Positions 9,628 to 20,050 of a stretch of 64,000 nt of DNA are shown one piece after another (position 1 is the first letter of the stretch; each line of letters opens with the position of its first letter). The translations under genes and the position numbers were made by a program. This DNA is from Marinobacter sp. JH2 (GTDB lineage Bacteria; Pseudomonadota; Gammaproteobacteria; Pseudomonadales; Oleiphilaceae). The stretch is taken from assembly GCF_004353225.1 (NCBI RefSeq), contig NZ_CP037934.1, positions 1,612,001 through 1,676,000 of the forward strand. The letters are read 5' to 3'. The notes under the pieces are model-generated. The model made no database searches, was not told the DNA's origin, and was given only the letters and a program-made list of their open reading frames with translations.

Positions 9628-10485
9628 ATGACCGCCACACTGATTAAAGGAAAAGAAATTGCCGCACAAGTTCGACAGCAAGTTGCTGTCGGCGTTGAAG
9701 CCCGCAAACAGAAAGGCCTCAGAGCCCCGGGCCTGGCCGTCATTCTGGTCGGCAGCGACCCCGCCTCACAGGTGTACGTAGGCAATAAACGCAAAGCCTG
9801 CGACCAGGCCGGCATTATGTCGCTGTCTTACGACCTACCCGAAGACACCTCTCAGGGCGCCTTGGAAGCATTGGTAGACGAGCTGAACGAGAACCCGGCC
9901 ATCGACGGCATTCTCGTACAACTCCCCCTACCCTCTCACCTGGACGCAGACCCAATTCTGGTAAAGATTCGTCCCGACAAAGATGTCGATGGGTTTCACC
10001 CCTTCAACATCGGCCGCCTGATGCAGCGCAAGCCCACTCTGCGCCCATGCACGCCTGCAGGTGTCATTACCCTGCTCGACTCCGTTGGCACCCCTTACAA
10101 GGGCCAGCACGCCGTCATTGTGGGCGCATCCAACATCGTTGGGCGCCCCATGAGCATGGAACTGCTGCTCAAAGGCGCAACTGCCACCGTCTGCCACCGC
10201 TTTACGGACAACCTTGAGAAGTTTGTTGGCGAAGCCGACATCCTGATCGCCGCCGTTGGCAAACCTGGCATCATCAAAGGCGAATGGGTAAAACCGGGCG
10301 CTACGGTTATCGATGTGGGCATCAACCGGATGGAAGACGGTTCACTGTGCGGCGACGTCGACTTCAAGGCCGCCTCAGAGCGCGCAGCCTACATCACCCC
10401 CGTTCCGGGCGGCGTAGGCCCCATGACCATCGCCAAGCTGCTGGAAAACACGCTGTACGCGGCCGACGTATTACACGCCGACTAA
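9628..10485 (+). CDS. folD: Bifunctional methylenetetrahydrofolate dehydrogenase/cyclohydrolase FolD
   Basis: This 285-residue cytoplasmic enzyme interconverts 5,10-methylene-THF, methenyl-THF and 10-formyl-THF with NADP, supplying one-carbon units for purines and fMet-tRNA. The start at 9628 (MTATLIKGK) matches the family length and has a GGA upstream; in-frame codons further upstream add a foreign N-terminus. Tyr50 and Lys54 (in YVGNKRKAC) are the catalytic pair. The QLPLP motif and the C-terminal signature [10 protein letters not shown] are intact. The gene is monocistronic, convergent with glcB, and shares a terminator with it. Confidence 0.97.
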   Translation: MTATLIKGKEIAAQVRQQVAVGVEARKQKGLRAPGLAVILVGSDPASQVYVGNKRKACDQAGIMSLSYDLPEDTSQGALEALVDELNENPAIDGILVQLPLPSHLDADPILVKIRPDKDVDGFHPFNIGRLMQRKPTLRPCTPAGVITLLDSVGTPYKGQHAVIVGASNIVGRPMSMELLLKGATATVCHRFTDNLEKFVGEADILIAAVGKPGIIKGEWVKPGATVIDVGINRMEDGSLCGDVDFKAASERAAYITPVPGGVGPMTIAKLLENTLYAADVLHAD

Positions 10486-10521
10486 CGTCAGCCGTAACAA
10501 GCGCATAAAGTAAGCAGCCAC

Positions 10522-10549
10522 AAAAAACCCCGCATCAGCGGGGTTTTTC
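10522..10549. terminator. Bidirectional terminator between folD and glcB
   Basis: The stem ACCCCGC...GCGGGGT is flanked by A-rich and T-rich arms. It therefore works for folD on the plus strand and glcB on the minus strand. Confidence 0.85.
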
Positions 10550-10564
10550 ATTTCTACAGCCCGA

Positions 10565-12736
10565 TTACTGGCTGGCTTTCGCCTTCAGGCGGTAAGCGTG
10601 CAGAAGCGGCTCGGTGTAGCCATTCGGCTGTTCACGACCCTTCAGAACCAGATCCAAAGCAGCCTGGAAGGCAATGCCATCGAAGCCTGGCGCCATATTC
10701 TGGTATGACGGATCATTGGCGTTCTGACGATCAACAACCGCAGCCATACGCTTCATGGTTTCCAGGATCTGCTCTTCAGTGCAAATGCCGTGGTACAACC
10801 AGTTCGTCAGCAGTTGCGAAGAGATACGCAGAGTTGCACGGTCTTCCATCAGGCCAACATCGTTGATGTCCGGCACTTTCGAGCAACCCACACCGCTATC
10901 GATCCAACGAACAACGTAACCCAGGATGCCCTGCGCGTTATTGTCCAGCTCCTGCTGAATGTCTTCAGCGGTCAGCGAAGACGGATCTTCCATAACCGGC
11001 ACGGTCAGGATGTCTTCCAGAGCTGCGCGCTGACGGCTAGCCAACTCTTTCTGAACATCAAACACGTTCACCTGATGGTAATGAGTCGCGTGCAGAGTAG
11101 CGGCAGTCGGAGACGGAACCCATGCGGTATTCGCACCAGACTTCGGATGGCCGATCTTCTGCTCCAGCATGCCCGCCATTAGATCTGGCATGGCCCACAT
11201 ACCCTTACCAATCTGTGCAACACCAGAAAGGCCGGCCTCAAGACCGATATCGACGTTCCACTGCTCGTAGGCACCAATCCAGGCAGCCTGCTTCATCTGA
11301 CCTTTGCGGATGAAGGGACCCAACTCCATAGAGGTATGCATCTCGTCACCGGTGCGATCCAGGAAGCCAGTGTTAATAAATACCGTGCGCTCTTTAGCTG
11401 CGTGGATACAGGCTTTCAGGTTAACCGTGGTGCGACGCTCTTCGTCCATGATACCCACTTTCAGAGTGAAGCGTGGCAGGCCAAGAGCATCTTCTACGCG
11501 ACCGAAGAATTCGTTGGTGAACGCAACTTCTTCAGGACCGTGCATTTTTGGCTTAACAATGTACACAGAACCCTTGGTGCTGTTCTGGAACTGCCCATCA
11601 CCCTTCAGGTCGTGAATGGCGATCAATGAAGTAACAAAACCATCCATCAGACCTTCAGGAACTTCGCTACCGTCACTCAGCAAAATGGCGGGATTAGTCA
11701 TCAAGTGACCAACGTTGCGCACGAACATCATGCTGCGACCTTTCAAAGCCAAGTCGCTGCCATCCGCCGCTGTATAAGCGCGATCGGGATTCATACGACG
11801 AGCAACCTGCTTTCCGCCTTTTTCAAAAGACTCTTCCAGGTCGCCCTTCATCAGGCCCAGCCAATTCTTGTAAGCTACAACCTTGTCTTCAGCATCGACC
11901 GCCGCAACGGAATCTTCACAGTCCATAATGGTGGTCAGAGCTGACTCCATCAGAACATCTTTAACGTTTGCGCCGTCGTCTTTTCCGATCGGATGGCTGG
12001 CATCGATCTGGATTTCAAAGTGCATGCCGTTCTTGACCAGCAACAGGCCAGTCGGCTCACCAGCTGCACCCGTGAAACCAACGAAACCAGACTCGTCTTT
12101 TAGAACGGTCACTTCGCCATTTTGCAGTTTGACTGCCAGCTTGCCGCCATCAACGTAGTATTTAGCCGCATCTTTGTGACTGCCAGCAGCCAAAGGTGCA
12201 GAGCTGTCCAGCAGATTGCGAGCCCACTCGATTACCTTGGCGCCACGTACCGGGTTGTAGCCACGCCCCTTCTCAGCGCCGTCTTCCTCAGACAGTGCAT
12301 CTGTACCGTAAAGCGCATCGTACAAGCTACCCCAGCGGGCATTAGCCGCGTTCAAGGCAAAACGTGCATTCATTACCGGCACAACCAGCTGAGGGCCGGC
12401 CATGGTGGCAACTTCAGGATCCACGTTTGATGTAGAGATTTTGAATTCTTCCGGCTCATCCACCAAGTAACCGATTTCTTTCAGGAATGACTTGTACTCA
12501 GCCATGTCCAGCTTCTGACCTTTGTGATCACGGCTCCAAGTGTCCAGCTTTTCTTGAATGGCATCACGCTTGGCGAGCAAATCACGGTTGCGCGGCGCCA
12601 GCTCGTTCACAATCTTGTCGAACTCGGCCCAGAATTTGTCGGCATCAATACCGGTGCCTGGAATGGCTTCGTTGTTCACGAAGTCATACAGATTCTTTGC
12701 GACCTGAATGCCGCCAACTTGAACGCGTTCTGTCAT
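10565..12736 (-). CDS. glcB: Malate synthase G
   Basis: This 723-residue protein is the same length as E. coli malate synthase G, using the ATG at 12736 ([10 protein letters not shown]). It condenses glyoxylate with acetyl-CoA to give malate, completing the glyoxylate shunt or glycolate use. Family segments such as [16 protein letters not shown] and [10 protein letters not shown] are intact. It has a strong promoter of its own (12817-12845), so it does not depend on cysS upstream. No isocitrate lyase gene is present in the window. Confidence 0.97.
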   Translation of the reverse strand: MTERVQVGGIQVAKNLYDFVNNEAIPGTGIDADKFWAEFDKIVNELAPRNRDLLAKRDAIQEKLDTWSRDHKGQKLDMAEYKSFLKEIGYLVDEPEEFKISTSNVDPEVATMAGPQLVVPVMNARFALNAANARWGSLYDALYGTDALSEEDGAEKGRGYNPVRGAKVIEWARNLLDSSAPLAAGSHKDAAKYYVDGGKLAVKLQNGEVTVLKDESGFVGFTGAAGEPTGLLLVKNGMHFEIQIDASHPIGKDDGANVKDVLMESALTTIMDCEDSVAAVDAEDKVVAYKNWLGLMKGDLEESFEKGGKQVARRMNPDRAYTAADGSDLALKGRSMMFVRNVGHLMTNPAILLSDGSEVPEGLMDGFVTSLIAIHDLKGDGQFQNSTKGSVYIVKPKMHGPEEVAFTNEFFGRVEDALGLPRFTLKVGIMDEERRTTVNLKACIHAAKERTVFINTGFLDRTGDEMHTSMELGPFIRKGQMKQAAWIGAYEQWNVDIGLEAGLSGVAQIGKGMWAMPDLMAGMLEQKIGHPKSGANTAWVPSPTAATLHATHYHQVNVFDVQKELASRQRAALEDILTVPVMEDPSSLTAEDIQQELDNNAQGILGYVVRWIDSGVGCSKVPDINDVGLMEDRATLRISSQLLTNWLYHGICTEEQILETMKRMAAVVDRQNANDPSYQNMAPGFDGIAFQAALDLVLKGREQPNGYTEPLLHAYRLKAKASQ

Positions 12737-12816
12737 CGTTACCTGCCTCAATGGGTTGTGTTTCCCGGCTCCCTGATGGCTTAAAGCTCTCAGGGACATG
12801 AATATTTGAGCGCCGC

Positions 12817-12845
12817 ATTATACGTGAAATTCCCTACTAGGTCAT
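12817..12845 (-). promoter_or_regulatory. Sigma-70 promoter of glcB
   Basis: On the minus strand ATGACC (-35, 12840-12845) is followed after 17 bp by a perfect TATAAT (-10, 12817-12822). The leader to the glcB ATG would be about 70 nt. Confidence 0.7.
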
Positions 12846-12886
12846 TCCCGAAAATCACAATGCGGCTTTTGTCGAAACTCCAGGCA

Positions 12887-14272
12887 TCAAGCCCGGCGCC
12901 AAGTTGTCCCTTCGCGACTGTCGTCCAGAACAATACCCTTCTCAAGCAACTCATCCCGAATTCGATCACTTTCTGCGAAGTCCTTGGCTTTACGAGCCTC
13001 GGCACGGGCCTGAATCATGGCGTCGATATCATTCGCACTCAGCTCACTACCGGTGTCCGCTTGGAAGAACGCTTCCGGATCCTGTTGCAGCAACCCCAGC
13101 ACACCACCCAAACGCACCAGAACAGCAGCACTATACGCCGCCTTCTCTTCATCGCCTTCACGACGATATTGATTTATGTCATTTGCCACTGCATGCAATA
13201 CCGCAATCGCACCCGCAGTGTTGAAATCATCATCCATCACCTCGGCAAATCGACGATCATGCTCGGTTTCCGGAACACCATCACTCGAAGCTGGCTTAAC
13301 ACCTCGCAAGGCATGATAGAGCTTGGTCAGCGTCCGGCTAGCTTCTGCCAGACTGTCTGCCGAGTAATCCACCTGGCTACGGTAATGACTGGACACCAGG
13401 AAGTAACGGACCACTTCCGCCGGATGAGTTTCAAAAATTTCGCGAATGGTAAAGAAGTTGCCCAAAGACTTGGACATCTTCTCTTTGTTCACGCGAATCG
13501 CACCCGCGTGCATCCAGGTGTGAACAAACTTATGGCCGGTGGCACATTCAGACTGCGCAATCTCGTTTTCATGGTGCGGGAACAGCAAATCGGGTCCCCC
13601 ACCGTGAATATCAAACGTATCACCCAGGCACTTAGTGGACATGGCCGAGCACTCGATGTGCCAACCCGGGCGACCATCGCCCCACGGCGAAGGCCAGCTT
13701 ACCTCACCCGATTTCGCAGCCTTCCAAAGAGCAAAATCTGCAGGACTCCGCTTGGCCTCCTGCACACCAACCCGAGCACCGGCCACCAAATCTTCGAGTT
13801 TTTTCTTGCTCAGCTTGCCGTAATCCGAAAAAGACTCCACCGAGAAATACACATCACCGTTGTCGGCGGCGTAGGCGTTACCGCCATCGATCAGCGTTTC
13901 GATCATGGAAATGATTTCGCTGATAAACGCCGTTGCCCGCGGCTCTTCGTTCGGAGACTGCACGCCCAAACGAGCTTCGTCCTCGTGCATCGCATCAATC
14001 ATGCGCTCGGTCAAAGCGGTATACACCTCACCGTTTTCATCGGCACGGCGTAAAATCTTGTCGTCGATATCCGTGACATTGCGAACGTAATGCACGTCAT
14101 AGCCGCGGTGACGCAGATACCGGCTGATCACATCGAAAGCCACCAACACCCGACCATGCCCGAGGTGGCAGTAGTCGTAGACGGTCATACCGCAGACATA
14201 CATACTCACTTTACCCGGCTCGATGGGCTGAAACTCTTCCTTCTTCTGCGTAAGCGTGTTGTAGATACGCAT
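12887..14272 (-). CDS. cysS: Cysteinyl-tRNA synthetase
   Basis: This 461-residue class I synthetase charges tRNA-Cys. The HLGH signature is at 36-39 and KMSKS at 265-269. The zinc site that selects cysteine is formed by Cys28, Cys208, His233 and Glu237. The gene overlaps the glnS stop by one base (TAATG), so the two synthetases are translationally coupled. The order glnS-cysS next to folD is also that of Pseudomonas. Confidence 0.98.
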   Translation of the reverse strand: MRIYNTLTQKKEEFQPIEPGKVSMYVCGMTVYDYCHLGHGRVLVAFDVISRYLRHRGYDVHYVRNVTDIDDKILRRADENGEVYTALTERMIDAMHEDEARLGVQSPNEEPRATAFISEIISMIETLIDGGNAYAADNGDVYFSVESFSDYGKLSKKKLEDLVAGARVGVQEAKRSPADFALWKAAKSGEVSWPSPWGDGRPGWHIECSAMSTKCLGDTFDIHGGGPDLLFPHHENEIAQSECATGHKFVHTWMHAGAIRVNKEKMSKSLGNFFTIREIFETHPAEVVRYFLVSSHYRSQVDYSADSLAEASRTLTKLYHALRGVKPASSDGVPETEHDRRFAEVMDDDFNTAGAIAVLHAVANDINQYRREGDEEKAAYSAAVLVRLGGVLGLLQQDPEAFFQADTGSELSANDIDAMIQARAEARKAKDFAESDRIRDELLEKGIVLDDSREGTTWRRA

Positions 14273-15951
14273 TATTTACCCCCCTTGCCCCAAGAATCCC
14301 GCAAGGTCACTGTACGGTTGAAAACTGGCTTACCAGCGTTTGCAGCCAGCTTCTGATCGTAGAGGAAGTAGCCTTCACGCTCGAACTGGTACGGCAAATC
14401 GGTGCCCGGCGACGCCAAGCTTTTCTCGACTCGTGCGCCCTCAAGAACCACTAAAGAATCCGAGTTGATATGATCCATCATGTCGCCGTCTTTATCGCTA
14501 TCCGGCGCTTCGTGGTTGAACAGACGATCATATTGATTAATACACACTTCAACGCTGTCCGCGGCCGACACCCAGTGAATCACGCCGTTCGGTTTGTAGC
14601 CTTCAGGGTTAACGCCCAACGTTTTCGGATCGAACTCGCACTTGAGCTCGACAATGTCTCCGCTGTCGTCGCAAATTACTTCTTTGCACGTCATTACGTA
14701 ACCACCGCGCAGGCGCACCGCCTGATCCGGGGCCAAACGCTTCCACTTACGCGGGGGCTCAAGCGCGAAGTCTTCACGGTCGATATACAACACCTGACTC
14801 CAGGTGACTTCACGTTCGCCCATATCAGGGTTCTGCGGATGAACCGGCAGGGTCAGCGTTTCAGTCTGCCCTTCGGGATAGTTGGTCAAAGTGACCTTAA
14901 TCGGACGCATCACACACATCGCTCGTGGCGCACGGGCGTTCAGATCTTCCCGGATCGCATGCTCAAGCATGCCCACATCCACAGTACCGCCGGCTTTATT
15001 CACACCGATCATGTCACAGAAGGTGCGAATAGATTCGGGCGTAAAACCACGGCGGCGCATACCGGAAATGGTCGGCATACGAGGGTCGTCCCAGCCATCA
15101 ACCACGTTATCGTCAACCAACCGCTTAAGCTTCCGCTTACTGGTGACGGTGTAGTTCAAGTTCAGACGCGCAAACTCGATCTGCCGCGGATGACAAGGAA
15201 TGGTGATATTGTCCAACACCCAGTCGTAGAGCGGACGGTGGTCCTCAAATTCAAGGGTGCACAGAGAATGGGTAACACCTTCCAGCGCGTCCGAAATGGG
15301 ATGCGTAAAATCGTACATCGGATAGATGCACCATTTGTCGCCGGTTTGATGATGGTCCGCGTAACGAATGCGGTACAGAATCGGATCACGCAGATTGATG
15401 TTCGGAGATGCCATATCGATCTTGGCTCGCAATACCAACTCACCGTTCTGGAACTTCCCGTCCCGCATGTCGCGGAAAAGCTGCAGACTCTCTTCAGCCG
15501 GACGATCACGGTAAGGACTGTTCCTGCCCGGTTCTTTGAGAGAACCACGGTACTCGGCCATTTCATCGGCTGTCAGCGCACAGACATAAGCTTTGCCCTT
15601 TTCGATCAACTCTTCAGCAAAGGCGTAAAGCTGATCAAAATAATCCGAGGCGTAACGCAGTTCATCCGCCCACTTGAAACCAAGCCATTCCACATCACGC
15701 TTGATGGCGTTGATGTATTCCAGGCTTTCCTTCTCCGGGTTGGTGTCATCAAAGCGGAGGTTGCACTCGCCTTCAAACGTCTCAGCAATACCGAAGTTCA
15801 GGCAAATTGATTTAGCATGACCAACATGCAGATAGCCATTAGGCTCAGGCGGAAACCGGGTAACGACTTTGCCCGTGTGCTCGCCCTTGGCGACGGCATC
15901 TTCGATCAGGCTCTGAATAAAGTTATGGGCTTTCTTCGACTCGGCGCTCAT
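14272..15951 (-). CDS. glnS: Glutaminyl-tRNA synthetase
   Basis: This 559-residue class I synthetase charges tRNA-Gln directly. It starts at [11 protein letters not shown]; an upstream extension to 16023 is unlike the family and would run over the promoter. The HIGH-like motif HVGH is at 42-45, and the KMSKS-like motif appears as VTSKRKL. The beta-barrel anticodon-binding domain forms the C-terminal third. It is divergent from ppiB across a 160-bp region that holds a perfect TATAAT for glnS. Confidence 0.97.
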   Translation of the reverse strand: MSAESKKAHNFIQSLIEDAVAKGEHTGKVVTRFPPEPNGYLHVGHAKSICLNFGIAETFEGECNLRFDDTNPEKESLEYINAIKRDVEWLGFKWADELRYASDYFDQLYAFAEELIEKGKAYVCALTADEMAEYRGSLKEPGRNSPYRDRPAEESLQLFRDMRDGKFQNGELVLRAKIDMASPNINLRDPILYRIRYADHHQTGDKWCIYPMYDFTHPISDALEGVTHSLCTLEFEDHRPLYDWVLDNITIPCHPRQIEFARLNLNYTVTSKRKLKRLVDDNVVDGWDDPRMPTISGMRRRGFTPESIRTFCDMIGVNKAGGTVDVGMLEHAIREDLNARAPRAMCVMRPIKVTLTNYPEGQTETLTLPVHPQNPDMGEREVTWSQVLYIDREDFALEPPRKWKRLAPDQAVRLRGGYVMTCKEVICDDSGDIVELKCEFDPKTLGVNPEGYKPNGVIHWVSAADSVEVCINQYDRLFNHEAPDSDKDGDMMDHINSDSLVVLEGARVEKSLASPGTDLPYQFEREGYFLYDQKLAANAGKPVFNRTVTLRDSWGKGGK

Positions 15952-16012
15952 ACAATCTCTGTCAACAGGGAATGAATTATGGGAGCTATTCAGAGGCTCC
16001 GTTAAACCGCCT

Positions 16013-16018
16013 ATTATA
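16013..16018 (-). promoter_or_regulatory. -10 element of the glnS-cysS promoter
   Basis: A perfect TATAAT on the minus strand lies 61 bp before the glnS ATG. The -35 at 17-bp spacing is only TGAGTA, so this promoter may be weak or use an activator. Confidence 0.5.
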
Positions 16019-16111
16019 CTCACAATTCCTGGCAGTACTCATGCACAGGACGAAACTCTTCAGTACAATGCGTACTTTGAACCTTTATCCAACCCTTTAC
16101 AGGAAGCTCTG

Positions 16112-16612
16112 ATGATTCTGCTGCAAACTAATCTTGGTGAGATCAAACTGGAACTTGATTACGAAAACGCCCCTGAAACCGCCAAAAACTTCGAACAATA
16201 CGTTCGTGACGGCTTTTTCGATGGCCTCATTTTTCACCGGGTCATCAGCAACTTTATGGTCCAGGGCGGCGGCTTTGAACCCGGCATGAAACCGCGCCAA
16301 ACCCGCGATCCGATTCAAAATGAAGCAGACAACGGCTTGAGCAACATGATCGGCACCGTCGCCATGGCGCGCACCATGGACCCACATTCAGCGACCGCCC
16401 AGTTCTTCATCAACGTTGAGAACAACGGCTTTCTGGACCACACTGGCAAGAATGCGGAAGGCTGGGGCTACTGCGTATTTGGCAAAGTAGCGGAAGGTAT
16501 GGAAACCGTGAACAAGATCCGCGCTACTCGCACTACTATGCGCTCCGGTCATCAGGATGTTCCTGCCGAAGACGTCGTGATTATCAAGGCTGAGGTTCTG
16601 GAGGCCGCGTGA
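16112..16612 (+). CDS. ppiB: Peptidyl-prolyl cis-trans isomerase B (cyclophilin)
   Basis: This 166-residue cytoplasmic cyclophilin has no signal peptide. The active-site segment FHRVISNFMVQGGG carries the catalytic Arg and the conserved Phe and Gln residues; SATAQFFINV follows. It speeds proline isomerisation during folding. It is translationally coupled to lpxH: its TGA overlaps the lpxH GTG (GTGA). Confidence 0.96.
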   Translation: MILLQTNLGEIKLELDYENAPETAKNFEQYVRDGFFDGLIFHRVISNFMVQGGGFEPGMKPRQTRDPIQNEADNGLSNMIGTVAMARTMDPHSATAQFFINVENNGFLDHTGKNAEGWGYCVFGKVAEGMETVNKIRATRTTMRSGHQDVPAEDVVIIKAEVLEAA

Positions 16613-17343
16613 GCACACTGTTCATCTCGGATTTACACCTTGAGGAATCGCGCCCGGACATCACGGGCGCGTTTCTTGGCTTCCTGAAAAACGAAACCAT
16701 GGGCGCTGAACGCCTCTATATTCTCGGCGACTTCTTCGAAGCCTGGATTGGAGACGATGAACGTACACCTCTTCAGGAACAGGTAGCGGCAGCCTTAAGA
16801 GATGTCAGGGACTCAGGCACGGACATCTTCCTGATGCACGGCAATCGAGATTTCCTCATTGGTGAAGATTTTTGCGAACGGGCCGGCGCAACCCTGCTGG
16901 ATGATCCAACTGTGATCGACCTGTACGGTTCCCTCACCCTGCTGATGCACGGCGACAGCCTGTGCATTGATGACGTGGAATATCAGAAATTCCGCGCCAA
17001 CATGCGCAACCCGAAGACCGTGGAGATGCTGCTGGCACGGCCACTGGAAGATCGCCAACTGATGGCTCGCCAACTCCGGCAAATTTCCATGGCGAAGAAT
17101 CAGGGCAAGGCTGAATCCATCATGGATGTGAACCTTGATGAAGTGGTGAACGAGTTCGAACGCCACGGCGTTCAGCTGATGATCCACGGCCACACGCACC
17201 GCCCAGCGACCCACGAACTCGAGGCAAACGGCTGCTCGGCTCGCCGCATCGTGCTGGGTGATTGGGATGAAAACGTTTGGTGGCTCGTTGCCCGATCTGA
17301 CCAACCACTAGAGCTCAAGAAGACGCCGCTCGATAGCGTGTAA
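16609..17343 (+). CDS. lpxH: UDP-2,3-diacylglucosamine pyrophosphatase
   Basis: This 244-residue calcineurin-like metallophosphatase hydrolyses UDP-2,3-diacylglucosamine to lipid X and UMP, the fourth step of lipid A synthesis at the inner membrane. The metal-binding motifs are in order: DLHLEESRP, GDFFEAWIGDDE, GNRDF, MHGDSL and HGHTHRP. It starts at GTG 16609, with GGAGG 6 nt upstream inside the end of ppiB. The ppiB-lpxH pairing is shared with Pseudomonas and E. coli. Confidence 0.97.
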   Translation: MSTLFISDLHLEESRPDITGAFLGFLKNETMGAERLYILGDFFEAWIGDDERTPLQEQVAAALRDVRDSGTDIFLMHGNRDFLIGEDFCERAGATLLDDPTVIDLYGSLTLLMHGDSLCIDDVEYQKFRANMRNPKTVEMLLARPLEDRQLMARQLRQISMAKNQGKAESIMDVNLDEVVNEFERHGVQLMIHGHTHRPATHELEANGCSARRIVLGDWDENVWWLVARSDQPLELKKTPLDSV

Positions 17344-17368
17344 CCCTTCTCCCCTTGCGAGCAGAATT

Positions 17369-20050
17369 ATGAGAAAGACCCTGTTATCCCGGACGCATCC
17401 AATCATACGGCTAATAGGGTTGCTCATAGTCTGTTTTGCATTCGGAGCAGCAAACGCACAAACACCCCAACAGCCAGACGAACCTCCCACTGAGGAGGCA
17501 TTGCCAGCCGTTCAGCCCGAACTGCAGCAAAGCTTGACGATACCACCCCAGACCGAACTGCCGGACTCCGTTAACTCGGACATCCGTGAGCAAATTCAAA
17601 CGCTCCGGGAGTCGCTAAAACAACGACGCGCCGCCCTGTCGGAAAGCCAGGAACGCCTTAGCTATGCAGAATCGATTCTGTCCCGCATAGAGGGTGAATA
17701 CCAAAGTTTTGAACTGCGCCTGGAAAACGCCGGTCTGAACCTGACAGCTGATTATGCGGAACTACTAAAACAACGGCTTGAAAGACTTCAGAAACAGAGC
17801 GTTGCGAGCGATTTCATAAAAGGCATCGAAGATAAACTGGCCAATGCCCGCGAAGAACAGTTACGACTGGAAGAGTTTGAAGCCATCACAGACCCGGGCG
17901 AAGATGCTCGAAGCCAGCTTCGCAGCCTTCGCTCCACCCTGTTACGCGAATTGCACAAAGCCGTCACTGATCACATCAACGTGCTCAACGAGTACTTCAA
18001 TACGGTGACCGCTCTCCAAGACCAAGTAAAAAACTACCAAACACTGTTAAAGCAGCGTTTGTTCTGGCTCCCCAGTGCCGAAATCATCAGCACAGACACC
18101 ACAAAACAGCTTATCGAGTCAGCTCAGTGGCTGGCGTCTCAGCTGCGACATGAAGATCTCAGGCTTGCAGTGTCTCGTTCTGCTAAAGAGCGTGGTGGAC
18201 GAATTGCTTTAGTTGCCTCTTTACTGCTGGTATTGCTGATCAAACGCAAGAAAATCAAAGCCAACCTACACGCCAATCAACAATACATCGGCCATGTGGG
18301 CATGGACCGCACCGCATTCACTTTGCTGGCCTTGGTTAATAGCGTTTTACTGGCACTACCTGGTGTTCTGGTGTTTTCATTGGCTGCTTTGCTGCTGATG
18401 GAAGGTAATGCATTTTTCGAAGCGCTTTCGAAAGGTTTTACGGCAGCCGCGTTCATTATGTTTTTGCTAGCCTTGATTCGCAACGTCGCCACGAAAGACG
18501 GGTTGGGCGAAAAACATTTTCATTGGAACCCGGGGTCTTTGCGCGCAATCCGGCGGGAACTGCTACTTCTAATGGCGTGTGTGATACCCGTCACCATCGT
18601 CATGACAGCCATCAGTGCAACCCCGGACGGTGCTAAATTCGATAACAGCCTCGGTCGCTTGCTGTTCATCATCGTTTCCGTTGCGCTTGCCATCTTTGCT
18701 CAACGGATCATGTCAGCCGTTCGAGATGAAAAGCCTCGCCATCGTCTTTTCATGATTTTGCACGTAATCGCTGTAGCGTCTCCGGTATTGCTCGCTGTCG
18801 CGTCAACGATTGGTTACCACTACACAGCTCTCCAACTCGAACGAAACCTGTTTATTTCCATTTGCTGGCTAGCCTTTGCCTCATTGCTCTATTTTACCGG
18901 TCTGCGAGCACTTTCTGTTCGCGAGAGGCGGCTTACTCTCAAACGTTTGATGGAACAGCGTGCGGCTGAACGCAAACAGGCAGAAGCCAGAGAAACGTCT
19001 GATACCTCCGGTGAAGGTGCGCTTATCACCCCGGAAATGCCGGAAATGAACCTCAAAGACATCAGCGAGCAAAGCTCGTCTTTGCTGCGTATTCTGGTGT
19101 CCGCCGTGGCAATAACCGGGATGATTCTGCTCTGGACCGACGTAATCCCCGCTTTACAGCTGTTCGATGACATTACCTTGTGGACCATCGCAACCGATCT
19201 CGAAGGCGGTGACCCCCTGCCGATCACCCTCGCAGATGCACTTTTGTCCATCCTCGTTGCGGCGGGAACCGTCATGGCCGTCAAAAACCTTCCCGGCACA
19301 CTGGAAGTGACACTCCTTAGCCGGCTGGACCTTCAGCCTGGTGCTGGCTATGCCATCACAACCATCACCACCTACCTACTTGTTTTCCTGGGTGTCATCG
19401 TCTGCCTGGGCGTTATCGGCGTGCAATGGTCGAAGCTGCAATGGTTAATCGCCGCACTAGGGGTTGGGCTGGGTTTTGGTCTGCAGGAAATAGTGGCTAA
19501 CTTTGTATCAGGCATCATTCTGTTGTTTGAACGCCCGATACGGGTGGGGGATACCGTAACCATTAGCGGAATTACCGGGAAAGTTTCGCGCATCCGCATT
19601 CGCGCCACGACGTTGGTTGATTGGGATCGTAAAGAACAAATCGTTCCCAATAAAACCTTCGTTACGCAAGACCTGACCAACTGGACTCTGTCAGATGCCA
19701 CGATTCGACTCAAAATTTTTGTGCGCGTTGCCTATGGCTCCGATGTCGATAAGGTGCAAAAACTACTCTCCGACGTTGCCCTGAACAACGATCGGGTGAT
19801 GGAAGATCCCGCCCCGGCAGTCTTCTGTGTCGGGTTTGGTGAAAGCAGCATCGATTTTGAGGTGTGGGTGTTTGTCAAAGACCTCCCAGATATGATGCCG
19901 CTCTACCACGAACTGTATTCGGCCATTACACAGACACTGACCGACGCGGGTGTGACCATCCCCTTCCCTCAGAGGGATATCCGCATTCACTCGTTGTCGG
20001 AAACCCCACCGGAGACACAATCCGAGCGGCCCTCGCAAAATTCCCCCTAG
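17369..20050 (+). CDS. MscK/MscM-like mechanosensitive channel protein
   Basis: This 893-residue inner-membrane protein should open under membrane tension to release solutes on hypo-osmotic shock. A signal peptide ends near residue 30 (GAANA). A long periplasmic coiled-coil domain follows (about 45-260), then a multi-helix membrane region broken by a charged loop (about 515-570). The C-terminal part is an MscS module with pore helix GVGLGFGLQEIVANFVSG and the beta domain (ERPIRVGDTVTI...IVPNKTFV). It is shorter than E. coli MscK (about 1120 residues), mainly because the N-terminal region is reduced. Its stop overlaps that of the convergent next gene by 3 nt. Confidence 0.9.
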   Translation: MRKTLLSRTHPIIRLIGLLIVCFAFGAANAQTPQQPDEPPTEEALPAVQPELQQSLTIPPQTELPDSVNSDIREQIQTLRESLKQRRAALSESQERLSYAESILSRIEGEYQSFELRLENAGLNLTADYAELLKQRLERLQKQSVASDFIKGIEDKLANAREEQLRLEEFEAITDPGEDARSQLRSLRSTLLRELHKAVTDHINVLNEYFNTVTALQDQVKNYQTLLKQRLFWLPSAEIISTDTTKQLIESAQWLASQLRHEDLRLAVSRSAKERGGRIALVASLLLVLLIKRKKIKANLHANQQYIGHVGMDRTAFTLLALVNSVLLALPGVLVFSLAALLLMEGNAFFEALSKGFTAAAFIMFLLALIRNVATKDGLGEKHFHWNPGSLRAIRRELLLLMACVIPVTIVMTAISATPDGAKFDNSLGRLLFIIVSVALAIFAQRIMSAVRDEKPRHRLFMILHVIAVASPVLLAVASTIGYHYTALQLERNLFISICWLAFASLLYFTGLRALSVRERRLTLKRLMEQRAAERKQAEARETSDTSGEGALITPEMPEMNLKDISEQSSSLLRILVSAVAITGMILLWTDVIPALQLFDDITLWTIATDLEGGDPLPITLADALLSILVAAGTVMAVKNLPGTLEVTLLSRLDLQPGAGYAITTITTYLLVFLGVIVCLGVIGVQWSKLQWLIAALGVGLGFGLQEIVANFVSGIILLFERPIRVGDTVTISGITGKVSRIRIRATTLVDWDRKEQIVPNKTFVTQDLTNWTLSDATIRLKIFVRVAYGSDVDKVQKLLSDVALNNDRVMEDPAPAVFCVGFGESSIDFEVWVFVKDLPDMMPLYHELYSAITQTLTDAGVTIPFPQRDIRIHSLSETPPETQSERPSQNSP

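Noticed and set aside
14470..15810. Plus-strand open frame of about 446 codons
   Set aside because: It mirrors glnS codon usage on the opposite strand. The glnS product is unmistakable, and this frame has no recognisable protein features.
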